Of a stretch of 64,000 nucleotides of DNA, positions 45,806 to 63,603 are shown one piece after another. The notes under the pieces are model-generated. The model did no database searches, was not told where the DNA came from, and was given only the letters and a program-made list of their open reading frames with translations. Location of the stretch: assembly GCA_009823395.1 (NCBI GenBank), contig CM020501.1, positions 14,679,861 through 14,743,860 on the forward strand, read 5' to 3'. Source of the stretch: Thamnaconus septentrionalis. Its lineage: Eukaryota; Chordata; Actinopteri; Tetraodontiformes; Monacanthidae. Position 1 is the stretch's first letter; each line of letters starts with the position of its first letter. The position numbers and the translations under genes are program-made.

Positions 45806-47397
45806 CTGTTTTCCAATGGCGTTGTCATTCGTCACCTATCTAGTGGTTTTACTGACAGTGACAGATTCATATTAAGCTCTCAGAACCTCTGCGTAAAGGA
45901 AGTATGACATAAGTAACATATTTTTCCAACAGGCCTCTAATTCGAGTTAAAATAGTGAAGAAAGTTAATCTCCAAGTAAGCCCGTGGATTCAGATATTTG
46001 TGTATTTTGAGTATTTGCTGCAATTTGTAGTTTTGCTGACTGGGCTTATTCTCAAACCACTTGTTCCTTTTACTCTGTCAGAATGCATCCAGAAGCAGGA
46101 TCTTAGAAGCTACACTTTGACCTGAATAGAGCAGAACTTCATCCATGTTCCTCGTGAATGTTTTTGTTATTTTTACTTTGCTGAAAATAACTGCTGTGAA
46201 ATCACTGAAGTTGACACAAATTAAATCGAATTTCCTTTATTGTCATCATACAAGGTGCATGACGAAACTAGCCGTATCCTCTATAAAGTATATACACATT
46301 TAAAACAGCATAAAAGCAACAATTGCAGTAGCATCCTGTAAAAAGTGCGTACTCAATAAAAATACAACTTAAAAGCAGCAGTGATTAAAAAGAGGAGTTT
46401 AAGTCCTTGTCTCTGTAATGCAATAGAATACAAGATTACATGACCATGTAAATCCTCCATGAAACGTATAAATCGAGTTCTCAGAAACGGTTACACTTTA
46501 ATACATGACGTGTTAAAGTCAGGCACATTTGAAAATACCTTTTTAAAGAGAGACTGCTGAATCACAAGGCTTGAGTCACATAATTGTAAGATTCATATTT
46601 TATGTAATTAACAAAAGTTTGTCCTTTTAACTTAGGCATGGGCAAACTATGCCCTGGGGGCCATATGCAGCTTTTTAATCCAGTCCACTGAACTTGAAGA
46701 AATTATTTTAATAGTAAGTCATAAAATAGCTGAATTTCATCAATTTTTTCAGTGTTTTAAGAATCATTTCTACAAAGAGCTAAATACTGTGAGGCTTCAA
46801 AGACATTTTATTGCAACTCTGCCTTTGTTTATTTTCAATAGACATAAAAGCACATGTTTTCTACATATCCCATGATATATTTTTTCTCCTATGAGGTGGG
46901 TCAACAAAACACTATCCATCTGCTCCTACACCGGCCCCTCTGTGACATTTTACAACCCATTGTGGCCCACCACCAGTCTCAAAGTTTGCCCACCCCTGTT
47001 TTTCACGTGTAGGGGGATATTTACATGTTGCACATTCTCCTGAGTGTAAAACAACAAGATGGATTCTTGTGGTCAGGTCTATGATCCTGTCATTTGTTAA
47101 AACGCTTCATTTTACGAGCTGCGGTGGTTTACTGTTGCTCGTACACGGGTGGGGGCGGCGCCACGTGTCTAATTATGATCGATCGCATTTCGCGCACGAG
47201 CCCTCGCTTCCTCATCATCCAATCGGACGCGACTCTTGGCACGGAGGCCATGTTCGTAGTTCCGTCACCGTGAGCTTCCGTCCAAAACACTTTCCAGGCT
47301 CCCGACTGCGACCAGCAACAGCAGGGAATTCCTCCCGCCTGCCGCCCGGTTAGTGTCTACGAGGAAAATTTACGACTTCCACCGCCTTTGACGCAAC
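45806..47397. other. mllt6-cisd3 intergenic region
   Basis: Holds a fish repeat near 46220-46400 (AATTTCCTTTATTGTCATCA) and a MITE at 46633-46998. The last 300 bases are GC-rich and serve as the probable promoter/5' UTR of the first cisd3 copy. Confidence 0.6.
46633..46998 (-). mobile_element. hAT-like MITE (GGGCAAAC termini), inverted partner of 48955-49319
   Basis: Ends read TAGGCATGGGCAAAC and GTTTGCCCACCCCTG. Internal CATATCCCATGATATATTTTT and TTTAAGAATCATTTCTAC match the inverse of the 48955 copy. Confidence 0.75.
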
Positions 47398-49959
47398 ATG
47401 ACGGCGGGGAGCCTGCTGGTGGCGATCCGCAGCAGCTGTCTGCAGACCTTCAGACGACCTCAGCTCCTGCTGGCCGTCTTCCCTAACAAGGTGAGTCCCT
47501 CGCGGGTTGCCCGGAAGTCTCTCTGGGTTCCGCTCACCGTCTCTCGCGACTGTACATCGGCCGCGGCGCTCCGGGGCTTTGCGTTACCCTGCATTCCCTG
47601 GAAAGCGAGTTCCACTGTGGTTTCTTTGTCGTTTTGCTGAGTCACGCCAAGTGTGTGTGTGGGCGTGTGTGTTCTCTCTCTCTTTTTTTTTTTTTTTTTA
47701 TTGTTACAACCTTTTACTATTCAAACCAAAGGCGACACACCCTCTACCGTTTACATTTAGCCCGCTCGTCTTTTCAAATGAAAACTCACGACGTGATTAC
47801 ACGAGCAGTAGACGGAGGCACGATGGAGGCGTTGTTTTTGAACGTTTTCTGAACATATTTGTATGTGTTTTGTGTATTTCTGAAACTATGCTTTTTTCCC
47901 CTCAAAGTTGAGTGATAAGCCTCATAAAAATGTGGATGAAAAGTGAAAAACCGATTATGTATTTTGCATCCAGTTTTAAGGTGTAATAATGATTATAAGG
48001 GGACATCAAGATTTCAATAAATAAGTAAAGGGAAGCTGTTTACAAGGATAGTGTTACAGGGCCTAAGTTTCTCATGCATTTTCAATTGGGCCCTGCCTGC
48101 ACTGGTCCCCAAATCCAGATATAGGTTGTCAAATTCTCCCCCTGGATACTAGAGACCCAAAGTAAAGTTCTCAAAGGTATTTAGGTAGTTTTGTTCACAT
48201 TGTTTGATCTTTCTGACCATATTCCTATTCAAGGCCCAGTGTGTAATTTTTTTTTAAGGAAGTCCGTCTGACAACGTGTTTAAAAAATGGTGAAGCAAGA
48301 TGTCGGCTAATTTGCTATATGTGCATTCTTATATATGAGAAGCGAGTATACCATTTTATTGATATATTTATTGGCAGTATGTTAAGCTTTTAGCAATATA
48401 AGACAAATTTTATACACCGGACCTTTCAATAAATAGTAACTGAATGTGATGAATTTGTGATGGAAATGATGATTGGCAGCTGAGTCATTGGGCAGGTAGG
48501 CAGTGGTATGGACAGGGAGTCGCTATCAAGCCTCCGCTGTCTCCGAACAGCAGGCTCTGATTGTGAGTGACAGGCTGATAAGTTTGACTGATTTTCGCCG
48601 TTCTTGATAATGGCACGCCTCCTTGGTGTCTCATGCGGATGTTGCTTGTCACGTGTCATCACCACCAGGTTCAGCACTGTATGGAGTCCACAGGTCGCGT
48701 GGCAGCGGCCCGACTGCCCTACAGAGTGAAGGTGACGGCGGCAAAACGTTACGCCTGGTGCGCCTGCGGACACAGCAAGAAACAGGTGAGCCTCTGCAGC
48801 GAGCTGAACGCCTACAGTCACTCACAGCTCACCTGCAGCTGTTTGCAGTGGTCTGAGAGCTCCTCTCATCGCTCATCCTCCCTGTTGGTGAACACTGAGA
48901 TTTTCTTTTCTAAGAGCAAAGAACAAAAATAAAGAGAGAATTAAGGATTTAGACCAGGGGTGGACAAACCTTTTGACTGGTGGGCCACAATAGGTTGTAA
49001 AATGTGACAGAGGGGCCAGAGCAGGAGCGGATTGATGGAGTGTTGTGGTGACCCACCTAATAGGAGAAAAAATACATCATGGGATATGTAGAAAACATGC
49101 TTTATTGTCAATTGAAAATGAACAAAAGCGTTCCAACAAAATATCTGTCTTTGAAGCCCCTCAATATTTAGCTCTTTACTGAAATGATTCTTAAAACACT
49201 GAAAAAATGGATGGAATACAGCTATTTTATGACTTACTTACTATTAATATCATTTCTTCAAGTTTGGCGGGCCAAATTAAAAAGGTTATGGCCCCAGGGC
49301 TGTAATTTGCCCATGCCTGATTCAGATGTTTGCTATAACTAAAATACTATCATTAAAATAAAATATGCTGAGGCATGCAGAGAGCTGGATGCACTGATGT
49401 CAGGAATAGGACTAAGGTCAAAACATAACAGTTTTACAGTTGCAACTAAGAAAAAGTTAACCACAACAGATAAGCTGGGAAATCCAGTGTAGTTTCAGCG
49501 TATCCAGTCTTGGTACTTGGCATTTCGTTTTGCAGTGTAACAGCTGAGGTCTAACAATAAACTCTGTTCCTGAAACTTGTCTCATTGTGCAGTGAGCCTG
49601 TACGATTGCGAGAGTCAAACATGTCCAAATGTTTTTGTTTTTGCTGTTAAAAAACAAAAACAAAAACATTTTTCGTTGTGTGCTACCTTCCTAGATGCAG
49701 CTTTTCAGGTGATTCCGATTGATATTATTCCAGTCTTTGTCTTCACACCCTTGGCCCTTGTCTTTCTCAGCCCTACTGTGACGGCGCTCACAAGACCAAA
49801 GCTCCGAGCATCACTCCGCTGCGCTTCAGCCTGGAGAAGGACAAGACAGTCATGCTCTGTGCCTGTAAAGAAACCAAAAACGCTCCATATTGTGACGGCT
49901 CACACTTCAAGGTCATCTTCAGAGATGTGGTGAAGTCGGTGAAAGGTGTCTTTAAATGA
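47398..49959 (+). CDS. cisd3: CDGSH iron-sulphur domain protein 3-like, copy 1 (mitochondrial)
   Basis: Three exons (47398-47490, 48669-48785, 49771-49959), all phase 0, encode 132 residues (human CISD3 127). CISD3/MiNT proteins are monomeric matrix proteins binding two [2Fe-2S] clusters. Both motifs are intact. CACGHSKKQPYCDGAH has ligands Cys62, Cys64, Cys73 and His77; CACKETKNAPYCDGSH has Cys100, Cys102, Cys111 and His115. The first 31 residues lack acidic side chains and contain Arg and hydrophobics (SLLVAIRSSCLQTFRRPQLL), as expected of a matrix presequence. The second copy starts 659 bases downstream on the same strand. It is less like human CISD3 than copy 2 (APSITPLRF here, QGLSPLRF in copy 2), so the symbol is shared provisionally. 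Confidence 0.9.
48955..49319 (+). mobile_element. hAT-like MITE in cisd3 copy 1 intron 2
   Basis: Starts CAGGGGTGGACAAACC and ends AATTTGCCCATGCCTG. Flanks ATTTAGAC and ATTCAGAT agree at 6 of 8 bases, a possible decayed 8-bp duplication. It is non-coding. Confidence 0.75.
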
Positions 49960-50226
49960 TCAGGTTTCAGAAGACTTGCATGTGGGGCTAGAAAGCTAAT
50001 TAAAAAAATTCCATAAAATTGTCGCTTTTATCATTTATGTGCAAACCTCAGTACAGTTTTTTATTAAAGTGTGCTATATCAAGTGCCTTGGTTGTAATAA
50101 TACCTCATAACAGTTTGTCAAGTTCATTGACTGACATAAAACATTTTATTAGCTTGTTTTTCACATTGCTGTCCTGATTTTCTTGTTAAAGACATTTTGA
50201 TTGTTACTCAAGAATTTCTTGATAAG

Positions 50227-50232
50227 AATAAA
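50227..50232 (+). terminator. cisd3: Poly(A) signal for cisd3 copy 1
   Basis: An AATAAA lies 268 bases after the stop; an ATTAAA also occurs near 50062. Both precede the promoter of copy 2. Confidence 0.55.
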
Positions 50233-50433
50233 AGCCATTCGAAATGTTAGTTTCTATGAAGTTTCTACGCCTGTGATTTATTTATTGATTTTTGTCTGGG
50301 GTTTTTGTTTGTTTGTTTGTTTGTTTTACAATGATTCTACAAATTGTTTTTGTTGTTTTTACCTTTACTCCAGTGTCGGCTCCTAATTGGTCAGGCTCAT
50401 ACATGTGACAGGAAGTGGTGCAGTGGTACGGTT

Positions 50434-50440
50434 TATAAAA
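50434..50440 (+). promoter_or_regulatory. Candidate TATA box of cisd3 copy 2
   Basis: TATAAAA lies 178 bases before the ATG at 50618, preceded by an ETS-type ACAGGAAGTGG near 50407. Initiation near 50465 would give a compact 5' UTR. Confidence 0.4.
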
Positions 50441-50617
50441 CATTGCACGTCTGCCTTTATTTTGTCTCCCTGTCTTTTATTTTAATTTAGCTAGCTGTTG
50501 TAGCTCTGACTTCATCGGGGCTCCAGGTGAATGACGCTAAGTCGAACCGTGACCAGTTAGCGCCGGTTAGCCATCAGCTAGCCGAGGTTGCCCGAAACGT
50601 CCTCAGTCACCGTAAAC

Positions 50618-51833
50618 ATGAGCGCGTTCGTGGGAAAAGTGGAGCACAGCTGGGTCCGTCAGGCGCTCAGAAAGCGGCTGACGACACTTCTGACAGCTTC
50701 TCAGGTAAGTCAAGCTCCTCGTATTGGTATGCGACGTAAAAAAATAAATAAAAATCAGTTTTTCGAAAATGTGATCGGGTCGTGCAACAGCGAGGGAGGG
50801 AAATCCCCACATAAGCTGATTGCAATTTTCCAATTATCTAAGACCTCCGACGGAGTATGTAAGACTGTTATATCACAAAAGGAAAATTCTATCATAAAAT
50901 AAGAATCAGTCATCAAGGTCAAATTGATCCAGTGTATCCCTGTGATTACTAGTTTACCAACAAAACTATTATTGGGACTATGCTGCTGATGCCAGAGTAC
51001 CTTTTCAAAATATACGTCCTTGCCGAATCTGTCCAGCTTGTATAATTTTCCTAAAATTGCAATACTAGGTTTGCCCATCAGGACATTCTATGAAACCTCT
51101 ACTTTCTCTACTTCAAGTTTCTGTTTGCGAGATCAATTTTTAAAAAAGCTGCTTTTAATCAGAGCCTGATTAAAATTGGCAGGGTTCAGTTCATTCATGC
51201 TAATTCTGGGCACATTTTGTTGAGAGTATGAAGATGTGGGTAATTAGCAGCACTTTCATTATTTTTAAAAGAAAGCCAATGTCAAGCCCAATTGAAGAGT
51301 CGGCAGTTTATACTCCTGAAGTTAGCTTTTGCAGGTTTTGCATAGATCAACAAGTTTCCAACTGTGGTCATGTTTAAGTTCATTTGTGTTACACTTGGTC
51401 TCAATGACGTTTCTAAACGGATGCTTCGCATCTCCCCTCTGAGGTCCGTTTCTCATCACTGCCTCCAGAGCCAGTCATCCCCTCCAAGAAGCCTTTCAAA
51501 GCGGAGCTGCAGGCTGGAAAGCGCTACTCTTGGTGCACCTGTGGACACAGCAAGAAACAGGTTCGACATCTTTTAGCCTCACCCTGCTGCATTGATCCTC
51601 CGTGATCCACACAATGTTTAAATATCTGGTACACCGTCGTCTTTCAGCCCTTCTGCGACGGAGCTCACAAGTTTAAAGCCCAAGGTCTGTCCCCGCTCCG
51701 CTTCGTCCCGGACAAAGACGCCACAGTTTGGTTATGTGGCTGCAAGCACACACACAACCCTCCCTACTGTGATGGCACACACAAACAGGCCTTCATCGTG
51801 TCTGCTCCTCTACACCAGCCCAGCGACTCTTGA
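50618..51833 (+). CDS. cisd3: CDGSH iron-sulphur domain protein 3, copy 2 (mitochondrial)
   Basis: Exons 50618-50704, 51471-51560 and 51648-51833 encode 120 residues. The exon 2 start was chosen by phase: the acceptor region ends CCAGAG, and only the second AG keeps the frame. The exon 2 donor, CAG|GTTCGA, is weak. Two CDGSH motifs are complete: CTCGHSKKQPFCDGAH (Cys51, Cys53, Cys62, His66) and CGCKHTHNPPYCDGTH (Cys89, Cys91, Cys100, His104). The stretch KKPFKAELQAGKRYSWC and GLSPLRF align closely with human CISD3, making this the likelier direct orthologue. An amphipathic basic N-terminus (WVRQALRKRLTTLL) suggests mitochondrial import. It lies tail-to-tail with pcgf2. Confidence 0.9.
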
Positions 51834-52219
51834 AAAGAAAAGCTCGGTGCACTTAAAGTTGAAGACTGGAGGTTTTGTCATTGATGAAAAGTTGAAGCAC
51901 TTTCATGGGTGATTGACAAGGGTGTCAATTTATGTAGTCTAAATTTAAAATTTATCTGGCATTTTGTGCAGTTTGTTAAACCACACAAACGTCCATGTGA
52001 ATAATTTTACAATGCAATATGCAATATTTTGGGGATCTACTGTTATGTAAAAAGTAAGTACTTGGATAAGAAAATTTAAAAAACTGTTTGATGTACAAAT
52101 AGTCATATTCACATAAAGATACGCACTTTTTATTATTTTTCAACTTGGACGTTAACTTGTAATTTATATAGTTTTTCTGATTAGGGTTCATGAGTAGAAG
52201 TGGCAAAATACACTGTGAA

Positions 52220-52225
52220 AATAAA
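52220..52225 (+). terminator. Candidate poly(A) signal for cisd3 copy 2
   Basis: AATAAA 387 bases after the stop codon, in the convergent region with pcgf2. Confidence 0.45.
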
Positions 52226-52659
52226 GTCGATAATCAAGAAAACGAGCATTACAATGTCTCGCCTTTCAACTAATATTGTGTCACTGCGGTGTTTTCAAGT
52301 GGTTGGTGAATGTACAATTCAAAGAAAAATTTTGAAGATTATGTTTTTCCACCTACATTTTAAACCAAGAACTAGAAAAAAAATATACTAAAGGAATCTA
52401 CATTTATGAATGTAACAAGTTGCATCGCAGTTTTCTCAACCTGTTTGTTTTCCCAACTGGAGTTCAACTTTTCCAGACCTAACCCTTCCTGATGTCACCT
52501 GACTAGCTGAAGCTGCATCTTAACATGTAGCAGTACTGCCAAATGCCGGTATTTGCACTGGAAACTTAGGGCTTTTTGGCCTTCGTCTTTTGTTGCGTTG
52601 GCTTCATTTTCACAACCTGAAACAAAGAGGAGACCATAAGCAGCTAGTAAGTAACCATT

Positions 52660-52665
52660 TTATTG
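52660..52665 (-). terminator. pcgf2: Candidate poly(A) signal for pcgf2
   Basis: The minus strand reads AATAAA here, about 860 bases after the pcgf2 stop. This leaves roughly 430 bases between the ends of the two convergent transcripts. Confidence 0.45.
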
Positions 52666-53521
52666 ACCTAAAACATGCACATATGGCTGTTTGTTTTTCT
52701 TTTTGTTTGTTTTTTTTCATTAAAAAAGCTGTATCATTGTTTTGTGGAAAAGTACAGAAGGAATGTTGAAATGGAACAAGACTCAAACATTCAAATCCCA
52801 GTTCAGTTCTTTTGCCCGCCGCGAGAGGACGGAGCCTGGTGTGCTGACAAATGTCTGTCGGCGAGCGCGCCAACAGCTTGGTGTTCTGGAAATAGAAGCG
52901 TTTCCCCCGTGGTGGGAAAACATTGACCGGCATGGATAGTGTATTTCTGACCTTAACAAAGTGCATAAACAGTTCAGATGTCATGTACCTGTGTGACCTG
53001 ATAAGAGGCTGCTTATACTGGACACATACAGCAGTTAATGACTAATGGCATGAATTAGCTTTTTTTGTTGGTTTGATTTTTACATCCAACTCCTGCAGAA
53101 CTTGTGTCTTCAAATCTGACGGAGCCAAAACAAAACGCCGCTGGAAACTATTGAAATGAAACTGACCCACTGCATATACATTACAAAACGATTACAATAT
53201 CTTGTATAAAAGATAAGTTTATACATATGTATGCACACATGCTCACATTTGATACATACTGTACAGTTTGTATGTGTGCACTGCTCTAAGTCTAACACAC
53301 ATAAACACACACGCACACACACACACACACACACTCGCGACATGAGTGTCTATTTGGCTGCGCCTGTTTTTTTTTTTCGGCTGGGGCTTGATGACAGTTC
53401 TGTGTCCTGTCTGTCCACAGGGGGGCAGGCTTGAGCTCTTTTTGTTTGGGGCCGTCGTGTAGAAACTAGGAGAGGGAGCAACTCCAACATTGTCCTCCCC
53501 CATCACTGTCCCGTGCACAGG

Positions 53522-59761
<6,240 letters not shown>

Positions 59762-60452
59762 GTGGGCAGATCTGCAGAGGAAGCACACCAACATTAACAA
59801 GGGCAGACAACGTGTGAGATGAGATGTGGAGATGCATAATACTAGTGGATGTAGCTGTGGTGGTGGTCAATGGGGGGCTACAGTTCCATCGGGTACCATG
59901 TCTGCGGCTAGCAGAGCCGCAACAAAGAGGGCCGATGGCCGCTGGAACCGGAGGGTGGAGAAAATACACCAAGCCTCGAACAGCGGCAGCGGCGGCGGTG
60001 TGTGAACCGGAGCTAAGCGGTGAAACGCTGCCTTGAGTCGGTGGTCCACAGCACGGCAGCAGCCGACCACTGAACCGACCCTGTGTGGCCTCATCTTACA
60101 CTAGCTCCGCCGCTGCTCGGCAAGCGGATCAACAAAAGAGCGCTCGCAATTTCGCCGGAGCTGCGGCCGACCGCTCGACTACAACCGGGGGGGGAAACCA
60201 CGCAAACGTCGCAGAGAAGGGGGCTTCGCGGAGCGGCGGGCCGATGTGGAGAAGAGGGAAGAGTGAGGGGGGAAAAGAAGCCCCACATTGGTACACAAAG
60301 CAGCCATCTTAAATCCACTGACAGGGGCTGTATTGAGGCGAACAAGAGAGGCTCAAAATGTGACACCGTGCACTCTGTGCGCTGCTTGGCCGCGGCAGCG
60401 GCGGCGGTGCGGGCTCCATTAAAGAGCGAATCGCCGTCGGCGTCGTTCTTAC

Positions 60453-60610
60453 CTGATCAGACATCAACGTCGTCGATTCGCTCTGAGCCACGGTGCAGCA
60501 GGGGGAATTAATTTGGGGGACTTGAAGCAGGGAATTTGCAGCAGCGCCAGAAAATGGCTTTTTTTTCTTCCCCTCAGCAGCACCGTCAGAGGACTGCCCA
60601 TTTTGGATCA
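60453..60610 (-). promoter_or_regulatory. pcgf2: Candidate non-coding 5' exon / promoter of pcgf2
   Basis: The minus strand has a strong donor, TGATCAG|GTAAGA, at 60453/60452. It could join the acceptor at 59772, ten bases before the pcgf2 ATG. The surrounding 59.9-60.6 kb is CpG-rich. The 5' limit is not determined. Confidence 0.5.
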
Positions 60611-60694
60611 CGTGATATTATTTTGTCGCCTCGTTCTCGGGGCATACGGGGGTATCCTCCTCCTCCCCTTGCAAGGCCCCGTCTGCTCGCCCAC

Positions 60695-60697
<3 letters not shown>

Positions 60698-60782
<85 letters not shown>
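60698..60782. repeat. (TG)n microsatellite
   Basis: Long TG array between the divergent pcgf2 and pip4k2b promoters. Confidence 0.95.
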
Positions 60783-60785
<3 letters not shown>

Positions 60786-61985
60786 TTTCCCACCTCTTGA
60801 GTGTATGTAACCCGTTAGGTGTTTAATTCAAACCTGGAGTTATTAAGAGTGGAGAGGCTGGCAGGCAGAGGGTACGCGCACCGCCACGCCCTCTGTTTGC
60901 CCAACGCAGATTGATAATAATGAGTGGGTGTGTGCGCGCGGTGGACGGAGGCCCTGAAGGCCTCACCGTCCCTCCGGGGCCCGAGGCGAGTTGCAAGTTA
61001 GCGGAAAGTTGTTCGAGGCGTGATTACATTGTTATTTGTTTTTTGTTTTTGTTTTATAGATTATTTAATTTAAAATAAAATAAATAAATAAATAAAATTC
61101 AATGGGTGGGAAATACGTTTTCTGTCCATGAGTTTGGGGGGTGGCTCGTTTTTGGTTGTATATTTACGTGGGAAAGGTTACACTAGATATGTGTAAATAA
61201 ATAAAAAAATAAAAATCAACCTCAAATAAAATTGTGTCAGCTCGGATTAAAATGGCTATTCATTTATTTGTCGACTTTTGTTTTCAAGAATTTAAAAATG
61301 CTATCAGAAATATACTTTGATGATGCTCAACATGTTTTAATTAAATAAATTCAAAGGTTAAAACAAAACTAACCAAGAATTCGTTTTGAAACATGGTGAG
61401 AGCTCCTTACTTTTACCTGCAGGACACATAAATAACCTACCATTATTAGCTTTTGAATAAATACTGTGCTTAATTTTTTTTAGAGATATAACTTATGTTT
61501 TATTATCATTAAAATAAAGCACCAAAGCTAATACACGTTGTGATGTGTGACTTGAGCTAATAAAATAGCCCCGATTTTATATGTCGTGACCTGTAATTTC
61601 AGAAACAAACCAGGAATGTGTCTTTAGTCCAAACTTCGATTATTATCGTAATAGTAGTAACGTGAGATCTTTTCCAGACCTTAAAGCTTGCTATCGCAAT
61701 CACTCCTGTTAAGGACTCCAAGGTAATTTCCGAATAAATGCCTCTGAATGCTGTGGTATCTGATAGACATCTGTTCCAGACACGGTAGAGTGAGCGCAAA
61801 TCCACCCACGTTTGAAACTCCATGTTGCTAATTAGGAAAGTGCAACTAAGCATACATAGTATATAGACTTCGCATTGTTGTTTTTTATTCAACCGATGAT
61901 TTTAGGCAGCGCCTTTATTGTAAATGCTGCTAATTCCCCTTGATGTTTCAGGTTCAGTTTACGGAGAAGCGTAGCTTAGTGGGGG
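60783..61985. other. pcgf2-pip4k2b intergenic region
   Basis: A GC-rich start to about 61020, then AT-rich DNA with TAAA repeats. No coding exon is visible; PSMB3, which sits between these genes in human, was looked for and not seen. Confidence 0.6.
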
Positions 61986-62576
61986 AAATCCCTGCATTTC
62001 TACCAAGTGGCCACAGGGAGTCGCTGTTGACCGCGTATTCGTACTGACGAGCGCGACGCCGACGCCATCTTGAGGAGCCCGGAATCCAGTGCTCGCTCGC
62101 TCGCTCTGCTGGCGCTGATTGACAACAATCTCAGGAGCATCATGACAGGATTACCGATTTAGCAGCGACACGGTAGAACATTGCGCGGAGGCTGCAGGTG
62201 TTCGCAGGGAGCGAGAGGAGCTCTCCCCCGCCACTGTTCCATCCATTTCCCCCTAGCAACAGAAAACAGCGCCCCGGCTGTAGCCTGATGGCCGGCTAGC
62301 TGCTCTGTGGACTCCGCCGCGGCCTGCTACGGGAGGAGGAAGGGTGGTGACGGCGCAAAATGCTCTACCGCTGACTGCCAAGTTAGACAGTTATCCCCAC
62401 TCACAGAGCCGCTACGAAGTTGGGCGCCGAGCACGATGCACTTGTAGATATTTTTTTGTTTGTTTTGGGAACACCCACAACTTCCAGCTATTTTTTTTCT
62501 ATTCTTATTTTGCGAACGGCTCCGAGCAACAGCGACCTGCCTTCCTGCGCACTCCAGAATTCCCAGCGCCGGAGAC
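61986..62576 (+). promoter_or_regulatory. pip4k2b: pip4k2b CpG-rich promoter and 5' UTR
   Basis: A CpG-dense stretch begins near 62035. CGCCATCTT (62063-62071, inverse of the YY1 element AAGATGGCG) marks a likely initiation zone. A GCTCGCTCGCTCG run follows. The 5' UTR would be about 500 bases. Confidence 0.55.
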
Positions 62577-62720
62577 ATGACATCCAACTGCACCAGCGCG
62601 GCGCCCATCAGCGCCAGCAAAACCAAGACGAAAAAGAAGCATTTTATAGGACAGAAAGTCAAGCTGTTCCGTGCGAGCGAGCCCATTCTCAGCGTGTTAA
62701 TGTGGGGTGTCAACCACACG
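62577..62720 (+). CDS. pip4k2b: Phosphatidylinositol 5-phosphate 4-kinase type 2 beta, first coding exon
   Basis: Converts PI5P to PI(4,5)P2; cytosolic and nuclear, GTP-sensing in mammals. The 48 codons start [20 protein letters not shown] and end [15 protein letters not shown], nearly identical to human PIP4K2B (MSSNCTS..., [20 protein letters not shown]). The donor GTGAGT follows codon 48 in phase 0, where the human exon also ends after NHT. The catalytic domain lies right of the window. The N-terminus with NCTS separates it from the alpha and gamma paralogues. It is divergent from pcgf2. Confidence 0.93.
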
Positions 62721-63563
62721 GTGAGTGTAATGTGGGTCGCCGCCACTCACTCAGCGGTTTGTTTATGCTGCTGTTTTGATCTTGCTAGCGTGTTAGCCGT
62801 CATCTGTCAAAGCAGCTTTGATTTGTCCCGCAGCATGTGAGGCAAACTCGCCCGCTGTTACCACCGCGTCGTTTTTTGACAGCTTGGACACTGGCTTTTA
62901 TTCCGTGAATTGGTCGTTTTTCTCTATTTCACACCCCTTTTATCACTGTCGCTGTCACCTCGGTAGCTAGCAGCGGCTTCGCTGAACGACGTGCATCGTA
63001 CTCACGTCTTTTTTTTTTTTCTTCCCAAAAAGCTAATCAGTACTAATTGCTCGCGGCCGGGAGAGTGATTAGCATCGGTGCGGGCTACTCCGACGCAGAT
63101 CGATATCAAATTGTCACCGTCATTCACAGTAGCGGGTGACTGAGGGCGAAATCGTGAGCTGCAGCTTGTGCGTGCATGGAGGCATGGAGGCAGAGGGGTG
63201 TGACAGCCAGCCAGCCAGCCAGCCAGCTAGGCAGGCAGCAGGTCCAACTCAATTTCAGCCCCGCCGCTGCACTGCACGCAGCATGGCCATTGTTACAACG
63301 GACCAGCAAACCGAGCCGAGCGGTTTTGTTTTTGTTTGTTTGGGTTGTTTGTTTTTTTGTTTTTTTTTGTTTCCCAGTGCCCGGCCGGCGCTTGTGTCCA
63401 ATCGATACAGCACTTATGGCGCCGCATCATCACTCTATAAATAGGCTAGAAAATATATCACGTTCACTTTTGGCTGAGCCCTCCTCCGGCTATGAAAAGA
63501 ACAGCGGAGGGCAGATTCGGTTCAAGTGATGGATACAACCGTGCGTGTGCAATACACGGGTGA

Positions 63564-63603
<40 letters not shown>

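Noticed and set aside
60300..60315. YY1-type AAGATGGCTGC on the minus strand as pcgf2 start site
   Set aside because: It lies downstream of the best 5' donor (60453) within the presumed intron; could be an alternative start, but the evidence is too thin to list.
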